Assembly (NCBI GenBank): GCA_036655975.1
Contig: JAVVPD010000004.1
Coordinates: 1-50,807, forward strand
Source: CASQEL01 sp036655975
Lineage (GTDB): Bacteria > Desulfobacterota > Desulfovibrionia > Desulfovibrionales > Desulfovibrionaceae
Length of the DNA stretch: 50,807 nt
Direction: 5' to 3'
A program made the translations under genes and the position numbers. Every line of letters begins with the position of its first letter. Positions within the stretch are counted from its first letter, which is position 1. The notes under the pieces were generated by a model. The model was not told the origin of the DNA. It made no database searches and worked only from the letters and a program-made list of their open reading frames with translations. Shown one piece after another: positions 7,475 to 15,264 of this stretch.

Positions 7475-7846
7475 TTATCTGTTCAACACCGCCTGCACTC
7501 TTTCCAGCAAGGTTTCTAGGTCGCAGGGCTTGTGCAGATAGGCTACCGCTCCCCGCCGTAGGGCTTCTGCGGCTTCATCTTCGCCGGCGTGTCCGGTCAG
7601 CAACAGCACGGGCATGTCAGGCACACGTTCTCGCAGGCGATCCAGCAGGGTCAGCCCGTCCATGCCGGGCATTTTCAAATCTGTCACCACAACGTCAAAA
7701 CTGTCGTGGGCTACAGCTTCCAAGGCCACAGAGCCGGAGGCCGCCACACACACGCGGATACCCCGCCGCTGCAAGCGCCTCGCCATAACGTCCAGAAAAC
7801 CCGTTTCGTCATCCACTAATAATATGGCTGTGAGGGTATGCATCAT
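7475..7846 (-). CDS. Single-domain response regulator (receiver only)
   Basis: 123 residues, all of it a CheY-like receiver. The acidic pocket is D12-D13-E14, the phospho-acceptor is D56 in VVVTDLKMPG, the conserved Thr is T84 (LLLTGHAG) and the Lys is K106 (LHKP). There is no output domain, so it should act by binding a partner or as a phosphorelay intermediate. It starts 8 bases after the stop of the histidine kinase upstream and is almost certainly cotranscribed with it as its cognate partner. It ends 154 bases before flgF on the same strand, so a role in motility is possible but not shown. A paralogue of the same type lies at 20.8-21.2 kb. Confidence 0.9.
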   Translation of the reverse strand: MMHTLTAILLVDDETGFLDVMARRLQRRGIRVCVAASGSVALEAVAHDSFDVVVTDLKMPGMDGLTLLDRLRERVPDMPVLLLTGHAGEDEAAEALRRGAVAYLHKPCDLETLLERVQAVLNR

Positions 7847-7854
7847 TATCCTCG

Positions 7855-9526
7855 TTATGCCGCTCCGGTGGGCAGGGTAATATGAAATATCGTGCCTTTG
7901 CCTTCCTCACTGTCAATACGGATATGCCCGCCCAAACCTTGTACAATATTAAAACAAATGGACAGACCAAGACCAGTGCCCTTTCCGGCGGGTTTGGTCG
8001 TAAAAAAAGGATCAAACACCCTTTTCAACACCTTAGGGGGAATGCCCACCCCCGTATCGGCAACGGTCACCCGCACGGTCTGCCCTTCAGCCATGGCGCG
8101 CACGTGCAAGCTACCCCCCGTGCTTTCCATGGCGTCCACCGCATTATTNNNNNNNNNNAATCACAGGGGCCAGATCAGCGGCAATATCCGTAGAGATGCT
8201 CACCCCAGCATTGCGGGCTTTTTCATTCGTCAAGGCCACCATTTCGCGCAACAGCGCGCCCATCTCCACGGCTTGATCCGGATCATCAGACTTACGGGCA
8301 AAACCCAAAAGTTTATGGGTGATTGTCCGGCAGCGTGCCCCTTGGGTACGAATTTTGACGACGCTGGCGGCTACTTCTTCGGTATTACCGTCCTTGGGCA
8401 TATCCATAAGCACATCTTCAATCCAGCCAGCTTCTTCCATCATTATAGCCACAGGATTGTTGATTTCATGGGCAATGCCTGCGGCCATTTCCCCCAAAGC
8501 TGACAATTTGCCCGCTTCCACAAGGTGCTCATTCAAGGCGGTTCGCTCACGTTCCAGCGCGTCGATACGGTTCATAATCCGCCAAGACAGCAACACCCCA
8601 CCGCACAATACCGCCAGACTGACCAAAGCCAGCACAATATCCAGCGCGCGTTCGGTGTCCGTGACCTTGGCAAAGGCCTTGGCCTTGCTGACCCGCACCA
8701 CCAAGGCCCATTGCCGATCTTTCAGCAAAGAAATGGCGTACAGATACTGCCCGTCGCTCTGGCTGCGGTGGCTGGGGTTCTTGCCCCACGTAGGGCCAAA
8801 CACGGCTTGCACCTTGGCCACCAGCCCTTGCCCTCGCGTGGCATCCGCAATGCGCTTTGTAGCTTCAGGCAGCTTCACTTCCAATGGCAGGGTCTGATAT
8901 TCCCCATTTTTATTGATAATACAGGCTGTACCCGTTTCACCCACGCGAATTTCACGCACAATATGCGTAAAGTGGGCAAAGTCGATGGTGGCGCGCAAAA
9001 CCCACGGCTGACCCTGATATTGCAATTTGAAGGCTACAATAAAATGCGGGGTGTTACGCAAACCCAAAAATACGTCGCTTACATATTTACTGTCGCTGGA
9101 GCGGCACACCTGCTGGAACCATGCAGCGCGGGCATAATCCGCACGTTCCAATTGCAAGGGGCCGGCATAATACACCTGTTCCCCCTGCGCGTTGACCAGG
9201 CCCATATCCACGATGCTTTCCCCATAAATGGCCTGCAAGTCAGCTAGGGATTTTTGCAACATGGCGGAATTGAATAATCTCTCCCCCAGACTGGCCCGCA
9301 ACAAGGCCACGCTATTGCAGCGCTCTTCCACATAGGTATCAATGCGGGTGCTGTGCCTGTCCGCAATACTCTGAATATTTTCTTCCGTCAGGGCCGTCAC
9401 CGCCGCCCCCAGGTGGACGTGGATGACCCACAACACCAGCGCAAGGGGCACAAAGGAAGCAATGATAATTGCCATACTGACTGTGCGTCGTAAGGAAAGG
9501 CTGCTCCCCGCCGTTGGCTGAACCAT
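7855..9526 (-). CDS. Membrane sensor histidine kinase with a Cache-type periplasmic sensor (interrupted by an assembly gap)
   Basis: The reading frame is interrupted by 10 Ns at 8149-8158. Before the gap there are 456 residues: TM1 about 18-38, a 255-residue periplasmic region resembling a double-Cache ligand sensor (YVSDVFLGLRNTPHF..., later GETGTACIINKNGEY), TM2 about 294-316, a coiled linker, then the HisKA H-box MAAGIAHEINNP with H353. After the gap come the ATP-binding boxes DTGVGIPPKVLKRVFDPFFTTK and GTGLGLSICFNIV. The missing piece must hold the first half of the N box. An ATG at 9526 behind GGGGGTGG is preferred over a TTG 12 bases upstream. It signals to the receiver protein encoded 8 bases downstream. 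Ligand unknown; Cache domains usually bind small metabolites. Confidence 0.9.
8149..8158. other. Ten-N assembly gap inside the histidine kinase
   Basis: Ten Ns. The two flanking reading frames are complete codons on both sides, so the true missing length must be a multiple of three, which 10 is not. Kinases of this type need about 13-16 residues between PVI and NNAVDAM, so roughly 40-48 bases are probably missing. Confidence 0.9.
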
Positions 9527-9742
9527 AGCCACCCCCAAAAAAGCGCTATAAAATAGCTAAACTATACCATACTTTCTTGAAGTATAGGGCAAAAAAAAAA
9601 TTTAATAAAGGGCTCTGATGCTCTGCTGGCTGGTTGTGCTTCCCTTGCTTGTATTTTGGTAGGGAGGGTGCTAGATTTTTTGAATACTACTCTTTTCAAA
9701 CCTCAATCCCGCTTTGCTCGGGCCGTGCTCTGGAGTTGTCAT

Positions 9743-10045
9743 ATGATTAAGCATCTTGTCTGGTGGACGCTCAAACCCCAAGCTGAGGGCAATAGTGCTC
9801 GTGAAAATGCGCTAAAACTCCAGGGTATGCTCAATGCCTTAAAAGATCTTGACTGCGTGCAAAGCCTGGAAACGGTTGTTGATGTCATGCCTTCGTCTAC
9901 CGAAGATGTGCACCTGCTGCTATGCTCCACCCACGCTACCCTTGCCCAGCTCAAAGAATATGCAGCCCACCCTGACCACATAGAAGTTGCCGACTTTATG
10001 CGTAAAGTTGTAGCAAACCGTAAAGCCATTGACTACGACATTTAA
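9743..10045 (+). CDS. Dabb-domain (stress-responsive alpha/beta-barrel) protein
   Basis: 100 residues forming one Dabb domain (dimeric ferredoxin-like barrel). Signature pieces: the N-terminal strand MIKHLVWWTLK, ALKLQGMLNALKDLDCVQSLETVVDV, the strand DVHLLLCSTH, and LKEYAAHPDHIEVADFMRKVVANRKAIDYDI, where the A-x-HP-x-H motif and the final DY are typical of the family. The frame is open 29 codons upstream, but the chosen ATG has GGAG and aligns with family starts. The biochemical role of small bacterial Dabb proteins is generally unknown. It stands alone, divergent from the kinase gene and followed by a strong terminator. Confidence 0.88.
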   Translation: MIKHLVWWTLKPQAEGNSARENALKLQGMLNALKDLDCVQSLETVVDVMPSSTEDVHLLLCSTHATLAQLKEYAAHPDHIEVADFMRKVVANRKAIDYDI

Positions 10046-10085
10046 AGCATTTTTGATTCCAGACGCTCCCTCCGGCGCTTTACGG
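10044..10085 (+). repeat. 42-bp dispersed repeat, copy 1
   Basis: Begins within the stop codon of the Dabb gene and reads AAAGCATTTTTGATTCCAGA, then CGCTCCCTCCGGCGCTTTACGG. It matches 27369-27410 at 40 of 42 positions in the same orientation. The core GC(T/G)CC-CTCC-GGCGC can form a short hairpin. Both copies sit at the 3' end of a gene. Confidence 0.85.
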
Positions 10086-10132
10086 TGAAAGTACATTTCG
10101 CCAGCAAAATGCTCTAAAGAGCTTGCCCCACC

Positions 10133-10168
10133 AAAAAACCGAGGAAACTTGAGTTTTCTCGGTTTTTT
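10133..10168 (+). terminator. Intrinsic terminator after the Dabb gene
   Basis: Stem CCGAGGAAACT / AGTTTTCTCGG (one G-U pair) with a tight loop, flanked by AAAAAA on the left and TTTTTT on the right, so it could work in both directions. It isolates the Dabb gene from marR. Confidence 0.9.
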
Positions 10169-10178
10169 AAGAATTTTA

Positions 10179-10214
10179 TTGACAGGGCACTGTCACATGG
10201 GTAGAGTGCTGTCA
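10179..10214 (+). promoter_or_regulatory. marR promoter overlapped by a three-half-site operator
   Basis: The -35 TTGACA (10179-10184), 17-base spacer and -10 TAGAGT (10202-10207) make a good sigma-70 promoter. The expected transcription start is 10214, which is the A of the marR ATG. Over it lies a perfect inverted repeat TGACAG-GGCA-CTGTCA (10180-10195) and a third half site CTGTCA at 10209-10214. This is the layout of an autoregulated MarR-type repressor. Confidence 0.75.
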
Positions 10215-10705
10215 TGATAACAAACGAGCACAGCCCCGCCGCAGCACTCTTAACCATAATAGTCCAAGAAACCTTCTTGTTACACGGATATTATATGGCA
10301 CGCGGAGACGCGCTGATACAGGACATTGGCCTGACCAGCGCGTTGTGGCAGGTGCTGCACGCTATTCAGGACGCTCCCTTACCCGTGGCGCAGATTGCCC
10401 GCAATGTGGGCATTACCCGCCAAAGTGTCTTACGCACGGTCAATGCCCTGAAAAAAAAGGGGCTTGTAGCCTTGCGGGATAACCCTAACCATCAGCGGGC
10501 AAAACTGGTAGAAATGCTGGAAGAGGGCAAAAAACGGCTAGATATTGCCACCGCGCGCCAAATTCATATGGCTAACGCCGAGGCCGAAGGCATGGATCTC
10601 CATACCCTGCAAAACACCATTATCCTTATGCGTTCTTTGCGGGGTGAAACCGTGCCAAACACCCTTAACTCTCCCCCTCATATGCTAGACGACACAGGCC
10701 TTTAA
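10214..10705 (+). CDS. MarR-family transcriptional regulator of the adjacent RND efflux operon
   Basis: 163 residues. The winged helix-turn-helix runs roughly 40-110: LTSALWQVLHAIQDAPLPVAQIARNVGITRQSVLRTVNALKKKGLV followed by a wing with RDNPNHQRAKLVEM. The long first helix (residues 8-35) and the C-terminal helices would form the dimer interface. The frame has no Shine-Dalgarno sequence and its promoter places the mRNA start at the initiation codon, so translation is probably leaderless. It lies 236 bases upstream of a membrane-fusion/RND/outer-membrane operon on the same strand, the arrangement of MexR-like repressors. Binding of phenolic ligands or oxidation are typical inputs for the family; none can be read here. 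Confidence 0.9.
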   Translation: MITNEHSPAAALLTIIVQETFLLHGYYMARGDALIQDIGLTSALWQVLHAIQDAPLPVAQIARNVGITRQSVLRTVNALKKKGLVALRDNPNHQRAKLVEMLEEGKKRLDIATARQIHMANAEAEGMDLHTLQNTIILMRSLRGETVPNTLNSPPHMLDDTGL

Positions 10706-10813
10706 TGCTACAGGGAGAGCGTTTTTGTAACAGGCATCAATACTATCGGAAAATAAATACTTTATTTGAGTGCGGCCCTTAACATCCCCAAGAAAAGTTT
10801 TATTTTTCCTGAA

Positions 10814-10839
10814 GATATCGTGTGTGACTCCATGATATC
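10814..10839. promoter_or_regulatory. Imperfect inverted repeat in the marR-efflux intergenic region
   Basis: GATATCGTG and CATGATATC (one mismatch) flank TGTGTGAC. It is the only clear symmetric element in the 236-base stretch 10706-10941 and is a candidate second operator. It does not resemble the CTGTCA half sites at marR. No convincing promoter hexamers were found; the rest of the stretch is AT-rich and featureless. Confidence 0.35.
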
Positions 10840-10941
10840 GGGCCTTGCGCTTATTGTCTGTTTTATTTTGTATCCAATGAGAGACGGTTGGATGCGTGAT
10901 CTCTTTTTATATCCCAGTGCCCCTTTGGGCAGGAGATGTTT

Positions 10942-12078
10942 ATGAAGTTACCTCAAACCTATGTTACCCTCATTACCGTTTTAAGCCTAAGCCTCTTACC
11001 GCTGACCGGCTGTTCGCAGGATAAAGGGCAAAAGCAAGGCCCACCGCCGCCTCTGGTAACAATTTACCATGTTGAAAAGAAAGATTACCCCTACCCGTCT
11101 GAATATCAGGCCCAGACTCAGGGCTCGCGTGCTGTAGACGTGCGCGCCCGTGTATCAGGCATTATTGAAAAACGCATGTACGAAGAAGGCGCCTACGTTA
11201 AAGAAGGGCAAGTGCTCTTCCAATTGGAACGCGATCAATANNNNNNNNNNGAAGCGCTGGTACAAGAAGCCGCCGCCCAGCTTGACCGCACCAAGCGTGA
11301 ATGGGATCGTATCCGCCCGCTCTACGAAAAAAACGCGGTCAGTCAGAAAGACCGTGATAATGCCAAGGCCGCGTATGACAGCGCCAAAGCTTCGCTGCGT
11401 ACGGCGAAAATTAATCTTGATTATTGCCGCGTGGTGTCGCCCGTGTCCGGTTTCTCGGGCAAGCAGCAATTTACCCCCGGCAACCTTGTCAACAATAATA
11501 GCCCCCTCACCACGGTCAACCAAACAGAACCTTTGTTTGTCAATTTTGCCATTGCCGGCCCTGCCATGATGCGTACCCAGCAATTGATGGCCGAAGGGCG
11601 CCTACAAGTGCCGGCGGAAAGACGCTACACCGCCAAGATCCGTTTGCTGGACGGGGCCATGTATCAACGCGACGGCATTGTGACCTTTGTAGATACCCAA
11701 GTAGACCCCCTGACCGGTGTGGTCAAAGCCCGCGCGGAATTCCCCAATCCTAACGGACGCGTTCTGCCGGGACAATTTGTACGCCTGTACATGTCTGGTG
11801 CGATGCTGATTAATGCCGTGCTTATCCCCCAAAAGGCCGTACTGCTGACCCAAATGGGAAACTTGGTTATGGTCGTCAAAGCCGACAATACCATTGAACC
11901 CCGCCCCATTAAAATCAGCGACAGCGTGGGCGACATGTATTTGGTGGATGAAGGCCTGAGCGGTGGTGAAAACATTGTTCTGGAAGGTATTATCAAGGTA
12001 CGCCCTGGGCAGCCTGTGCGGGTTGAAGAACCCAAGGCAGCCACTAAGGCGCAAGCCACCAAAGCCGCAGGAAAATAG
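10942..12078 (+). CDS. RND efflux periplasmic adaptor (membrane fusion) lipoprotein
   Basis: About 378 residues as drawn, interrupted by 10 Ns. It is the AcrA/MexA-type adaptor linking the inner-membrane pump to the outer-membrane channel. The signal peptide ends in a lipobox LTGC with Cys24. Then come the membrane-proximal strand, the lipoyl half ARVSGIIEKRMYEEGAYVKEGQVLFQLE, a coiled hairpin (IRPLYEKNAVSQKDRDNAKAAYDSAKASLRTAKINL), the second lipoyl half DYCRVVSPVSGFSGKQQFTPGNLV and the beta-barrel. An ATG at 10936 touches its own AGGAG; the ATG at 10942 is 6 bases from it and is preferred. It precedes the pump gene by 9 bases. The C terminus is Ala/Lys-rich. Confidence 0.95.
   Translation: MKLPQTYVTLITVLSLSLLPLTGCSQDKGQKQGPPPPLVTIYHVEKKDYPYPSEYQAQTQGSRAVDVRARVSGIIEKRMYEEGAYVKEGQVLFQLERDQXXXXEALVQEAAAQLDRTKREWDRIRPLYEKNAVSQKDRDNAKAAYDSAKASLRTAKINLDYCRVVSPVSGFSGKQQFTPGNLVNNNSPLTTVNQTEPLFVNFAIAGPAMMRTQQLMAEGRLQVPAERRYTAKIRLLDGAMYQRDGIVTFVDTQVDPLTGVVKARAEFPNPNGRVLPGQFVRLYMSGAMLINAVLIPQKAVLLTQMGNLVMVVKADNTIEPRPIKISDSVGDMYLVDEGLSGGENIVLEGIIKVRPGQPVRVEEPKAATKAQATKAAGK
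11241..11250. other. Ten-N assembly gap inside the adaptor gene
   Basis: Interrupts the gene just after LFQLERDQ and an incomplete TA codon (Tyr). The frame after the gap fits if 10 bases are missing, but adaptors normally have more of the first coiled-coil helix here, so the true gap is probably longer and congruent to 1 modulo 3. Confidence 0.85.
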
Positions 12079-12087
12079 GAAAAAATC

Positions 12088-15000
12088 ATGGTAGAAGCGA
12101 GTTTTTTCCTCCGCCGGCCCATTATGTCCACGGTTATCTCCCTCCTTATTTTATTGGTGGGAGGCATAGCCATTACGGTTTTGCCCATCGCGCAATACCC
12201 CAACCTTATCCCCCCCATGGTGTCTGTCACCGCCAACTACCCCGGCGCTTCAGCCCAGACCATTGCGGAAACCGTGGTGGCCCCGCTGGAAACGCAGATC
12301 AACGGCGTGGAAAACATGCTGTATATGACCTCCATTGCCGCTTCAGGCAGCGGCAGTGCCACCATCAACGTCTACTTTAAACTGGGAACCAACCCAGACA
12401 CGGCGCTGGTCAATGTCAACAACAAGGTGCAATTGGCCACAACCCAATTACCCGAAGACGTACGCCGACAAGGCTTAGTGGTTCTCAAAAAATCTCCGGC
12501 CCTGTTGCAGATATTGGCTTTATATTCCCCAGACGGTCGCTACGATGAAATCTACCTGCATAACTACATGCAGGCCAACATCGTGGACGAAATGAAGCGC
12601 GTACCCGGGGTGGGCGAATGCTCCATTTTTGGGAGCATGGACTATTCCATGCGTATTTGGCTACAGCCCGACAAACTCGCGAAATATAACCTGACCCCCA
12701 ACGATGTTTCGGCGGCAATCCGCGATCAAAACGCCCAATTTGCTCCGGGGCGCATGGGTGAAATGCCCGCCCCCCTGAGCACACAAATGACGTGGCAAAT
12801 TGATACGCAAGGTCGCCTGCTTGACGAACAAGAATTTGGCGAAATTATCATCCGTACGGGTGAAGAAGGCGCGTTATTGCGCCTCAAAGATGTCGCCCGC
12901 GTAGAATTGGGCGCCAAGGATTACAGCGTAAGCACCAGTATGAACGGTAGCCCCGTGCGTATGGCTGGGGTGTATTTGCTGCCCGGTGCCAACGCCATTG
13001 CCACCGGGAAATTGGTGGAAGCCAAGTTGGAAGAAATTTCCACCCGCTTCCCCACGGGTGTAGAATACAGCATCCCCTTTGATACCAATCTGTTCGTGCA
13101 AGCCTCCATTGACGAAGTGGTCAAGACCTTGGGCGAAGCCATGGTGCTGGTGTTTATCGTGGTGTTCATCTTTCTCCAAAACTGGCGGGCCACGCTTATT
13201 CCCTGTCTGGCGGTTCCGGTGTCCATTATCGGGACTTTTGCGGGGATGTATGTCCTAGGGTACACCATCAATACCCTGACCCTGTTCGGCATGGTGCTCG
13301 CCATCGGGATTGTGGTGGACGATGCCATCGTGGTGCTGGAAAACGTGGAACGTATCATGACCACCGAGCACCTTTCCCCCAAACTTGCCACGGCTAAAGC
13401 CATGAGCGAAGTGACAGGCCCGGTTATCGCCATTGTGCTCGTACTGTGTGCGGTGTTCATTCCCGTATCCTTCATGGGCGGTCTTGCGGGGGAAATGTAC
13501 AAACAATTCGCCATTACCATTTCGGTTTCGGTGGTATTGTCCGGTATTGTGGCCTTAACGCTCACGCCAGCCCTCTGCGCCTTATTGCTCAAACCCCACA
13601 CTGTAGACCATGTACCCAACGTGTTCTTCCGTCGCTTTAACTGGTTCTTCAGTAATGTAACCCACAAATATGTGCGCGGGGTACGCTTTTTCAAAAACTC
13701 CGGCTTGCGCGCCTTTGCCGCTTTCGTCCTGATGCTGTTTGCCATGGGCCTTCTCTTTAAGGCGGTTCCCGGCGGCCTTGTGCCCAATGAAGACCAAGGC
13801 TACATGCTGGGGCTGGCTATTTTACCGGACGGCGCTTCACGGCCCCGAACAGATAAAGTTATGGCTAGCGTCAATGACGACATGCTCAAAATCCCCGCCG
13901 TGGCAACAATGACTACCATTTCTGGTATCGACATAACCTCCGGCGGTGTCAAAAGTAACTACGGTACCTTCTTCACCATCCTCAAACCTTGGAACCAGCG
14001 TAAAGGCCCTGAAGACTCGGCAACGGCGGTGACCCAACGTGCTTTTGGTCTGAGCCTTAACGAGCCAGACGCCATTATTCTGGGCTTTGAACCGCCGCCC
14101 ATCAGCGGCATGAGCACCACCGGTGGCTTTGAAGGCTATATTCAAAACCGTGGTTCCGGAACCCTGCAAGACTTGGAAAACTGGGCCAACAAAGTTGTTG
14201 CCGCAGCCAAGCTTCGCCCCGAAATTGGCAGCGTCCAGAACGTATTCAACACCAATTCTCCCCAATTATACGCCAATTTGGACCGTGAGCGGGCCAGAGC
14301 CATGGGGGTAATGGTTTCGGACGTATTCAGCGCCATGCAGTCCACCTTTGGCGCGTCCTATGTCAACGACTTCAACAAAATTGGGCGTACCTTCCAGGTG
14401 CGTATGCAGTCTGAGGCAGCCTTCCGTGATTTGCCCAATACCCTGAGTGAGGTTTCCGTGCGTAATGATAAGGGAGAAATGATCCCCCTAGACGCGCTGA
14501 TTACCTTTGACCGCCGCATGGGCCCACAGGTTGTGGAACGCTATAACGTGTTCCCCTCGGCCCACATTCTCGGTTCGCCCGCCCCGGGCTATTCGTCCGG
14601 TCAGGCCATCAAAGCCATAGAAGAAGTGACCACCGAGATACTTCCCCTAGACTACAGCCTCGGCTGGGCCAGTTCCGCCCTACAGGAAAAACTTGCCAGC
14701 ACGGATACCACCATCATCTTCGTACTGGCGCTCCTCATGGTCTTTCTGATCCTTGCCGCCCAATACGAAAGCTGGTCCTTGCCACTGGCCGTGCTTTCCG
14801 CCGTACCTTTCGGGGTATTCGGCGCCATTGCCGCCACGTGGATGCGCGGGCTTTCCAACGATGTGTATTTTCAGGTGGCCCTGGTTACCCTTGTCGGCTT
14901 GGCGGCCAAAAACGCTATTCTGATTGTGGAATTTGCGGCGGAAGCGTGGCGAGCGGGCAAAAGCTTGGACGTGGCAGCCATGCATGCCTCACGTTTGCGT

Positions 15001-15264
15001 TTCCGCCCCATTGTCATGACCTCCCTCGCCTTTATTATGGGCTGCGTGCCCCTGGCCCTGAGTTCCGGCGCTGGCGCCAACAGCCGCCACGCCATTGGTA
15101 CGGCCGTTATCGGGGGGATGCTGGCAGCAACCTGCATCGCCACCCTCTTCGTGCCCTATTTCTTCAAGTTTGTTATGAGTTTATCCTTGCGCCTCAGCGG
15201 CAAAACAGACCCCAACGCGGGCCAGGGTTCAGAACTGGAAGAAGAGCAGGAGATTCTTAAATGA
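12088..15264 (+). CDS. RND multidrug efflux permease, HAE1 (AcrB/MexB-like) family
   Basis: 1058 residues, normal for HAE1 pumps. It is the proton-driven inner-membrane trimer. It starts with the typical MVEASFFLRRPIMSTVISLLILLVGGIAI transmembrane helix and has two repeats of six helices with two large periplasmic loops. The proton-relay residues are present: D411-D412 in GIVVDDAIVVLENVER and K941 in GLAAKNAILIVEFAAEA. The porter-domain starts (ANYPGASAQTIAETVVAPLE and YMTSIAASGSGSATI) are also typical. Translation starts 9 bases after the adaptor stop; the stop overlaps the next start as ATGA. Substrates of HAE1 pumps are usually drugs, bile salts, solvents and dyes; the actual set here is not predictable. 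Confidence 0.97.
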   Translation: MVEASFFLRRPIMSTVISLLILLVGGIAITVLPIAQYPNLIPPMVSVTANYPGASAQTIAETVVAPLETQINGVENMLYMTSIAASGSGSATINVYFKLGTNPDTALVNVNNKVQLATTQLPEDVRRQGLVVLKKSPALLQILALYSPDGRYDEIYLHNYMQANIVDEMKRVPGVGECSIFGSMDYSMRIWLQPDKLAKYNLTPNDVSAAIRDQNAQFAPGRMGEMPAPLSTQMTWQIDTQGRLLDEQEFGEIIIRTGEEGALLRLKDVARVELGAKDYSVSTSMNGSPVRMAGVYLLPGANAIATGKLVEAKLEEISTRFPTGVEYSIPFDTNLFVQASIDEVVKTLGEAMVLVFIVVFIFLQNWRATLIPCLAVPVSIIGTFAGMYVLGYTINTLTLFGMVLAIGIVVDDAIVVLENVERIMTTEHLSPKLATAKAMSEVTGPVIAIVLVLCAVFIPVSFMGGLAGEMYKQFAITISVSVVLSGIVALTLTPALCALLLKPHTVDHVPNVFFRRFNWFFSNVTHKYVRGVRFFKNSGLRAFAAFVLMLFAMGLLFKAVPGGLVPNEDQGYMLGLAILPDGASRPRTDKVMASVNDDMLKIPAVATMTTISGIDITSGGVKSNYGTFFTILKPWNQRKGPEDSATAVTQRAFGLSLNEPDAIILGFEPPPISGMSTTGGFEGYIQNRGSGTLQDLENWANKVVAAAKLRPEIGSVQNVFNTNSPQLYANLDRERARAMGVMVSDVFSAMQSTFGASYVNDFNKIGRTFQVRMQSEAAFRDLPNTLSEVSVRNDKGEMIPLDALITFDRRMGPQVVERYNVFPSAHILGSPAPGYSSGQAIKAIEEVTTEILPLDYSLGWASSALQEKLASTDTTIIFVLALLMVFLILAAQYESWSLPLAVLSAVPFGVFGAIAATWMRGLSNDVYFQVALVTLVGLAAKNAILIVEFAAEAWRAGKSLDVAAMHASRLRFRPIVMTSLAFIMGCVPLALSSGAGANSRHAIGTAVIGGMLAATCIATLFVPYFFKFVMSLSLRLSGKTDPNAGQGSELEEEQEILK

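Noticed and set aside
9540..9600. ATACTT-AAGTAT inverted repeat and A-run upstream of the histidine kinase as a promoter/operator
   Set aside because: TATAGT-like -10 sequences are present but no -35 at proper spacing; AT-rich DNA gives such symmetry easily.
12921..13787. 288-codon open frame opposite the RND permease
   Set aside because: Antisense shadow of a strongly coding gene; Thr/Met/Ser-rich composition without domains.
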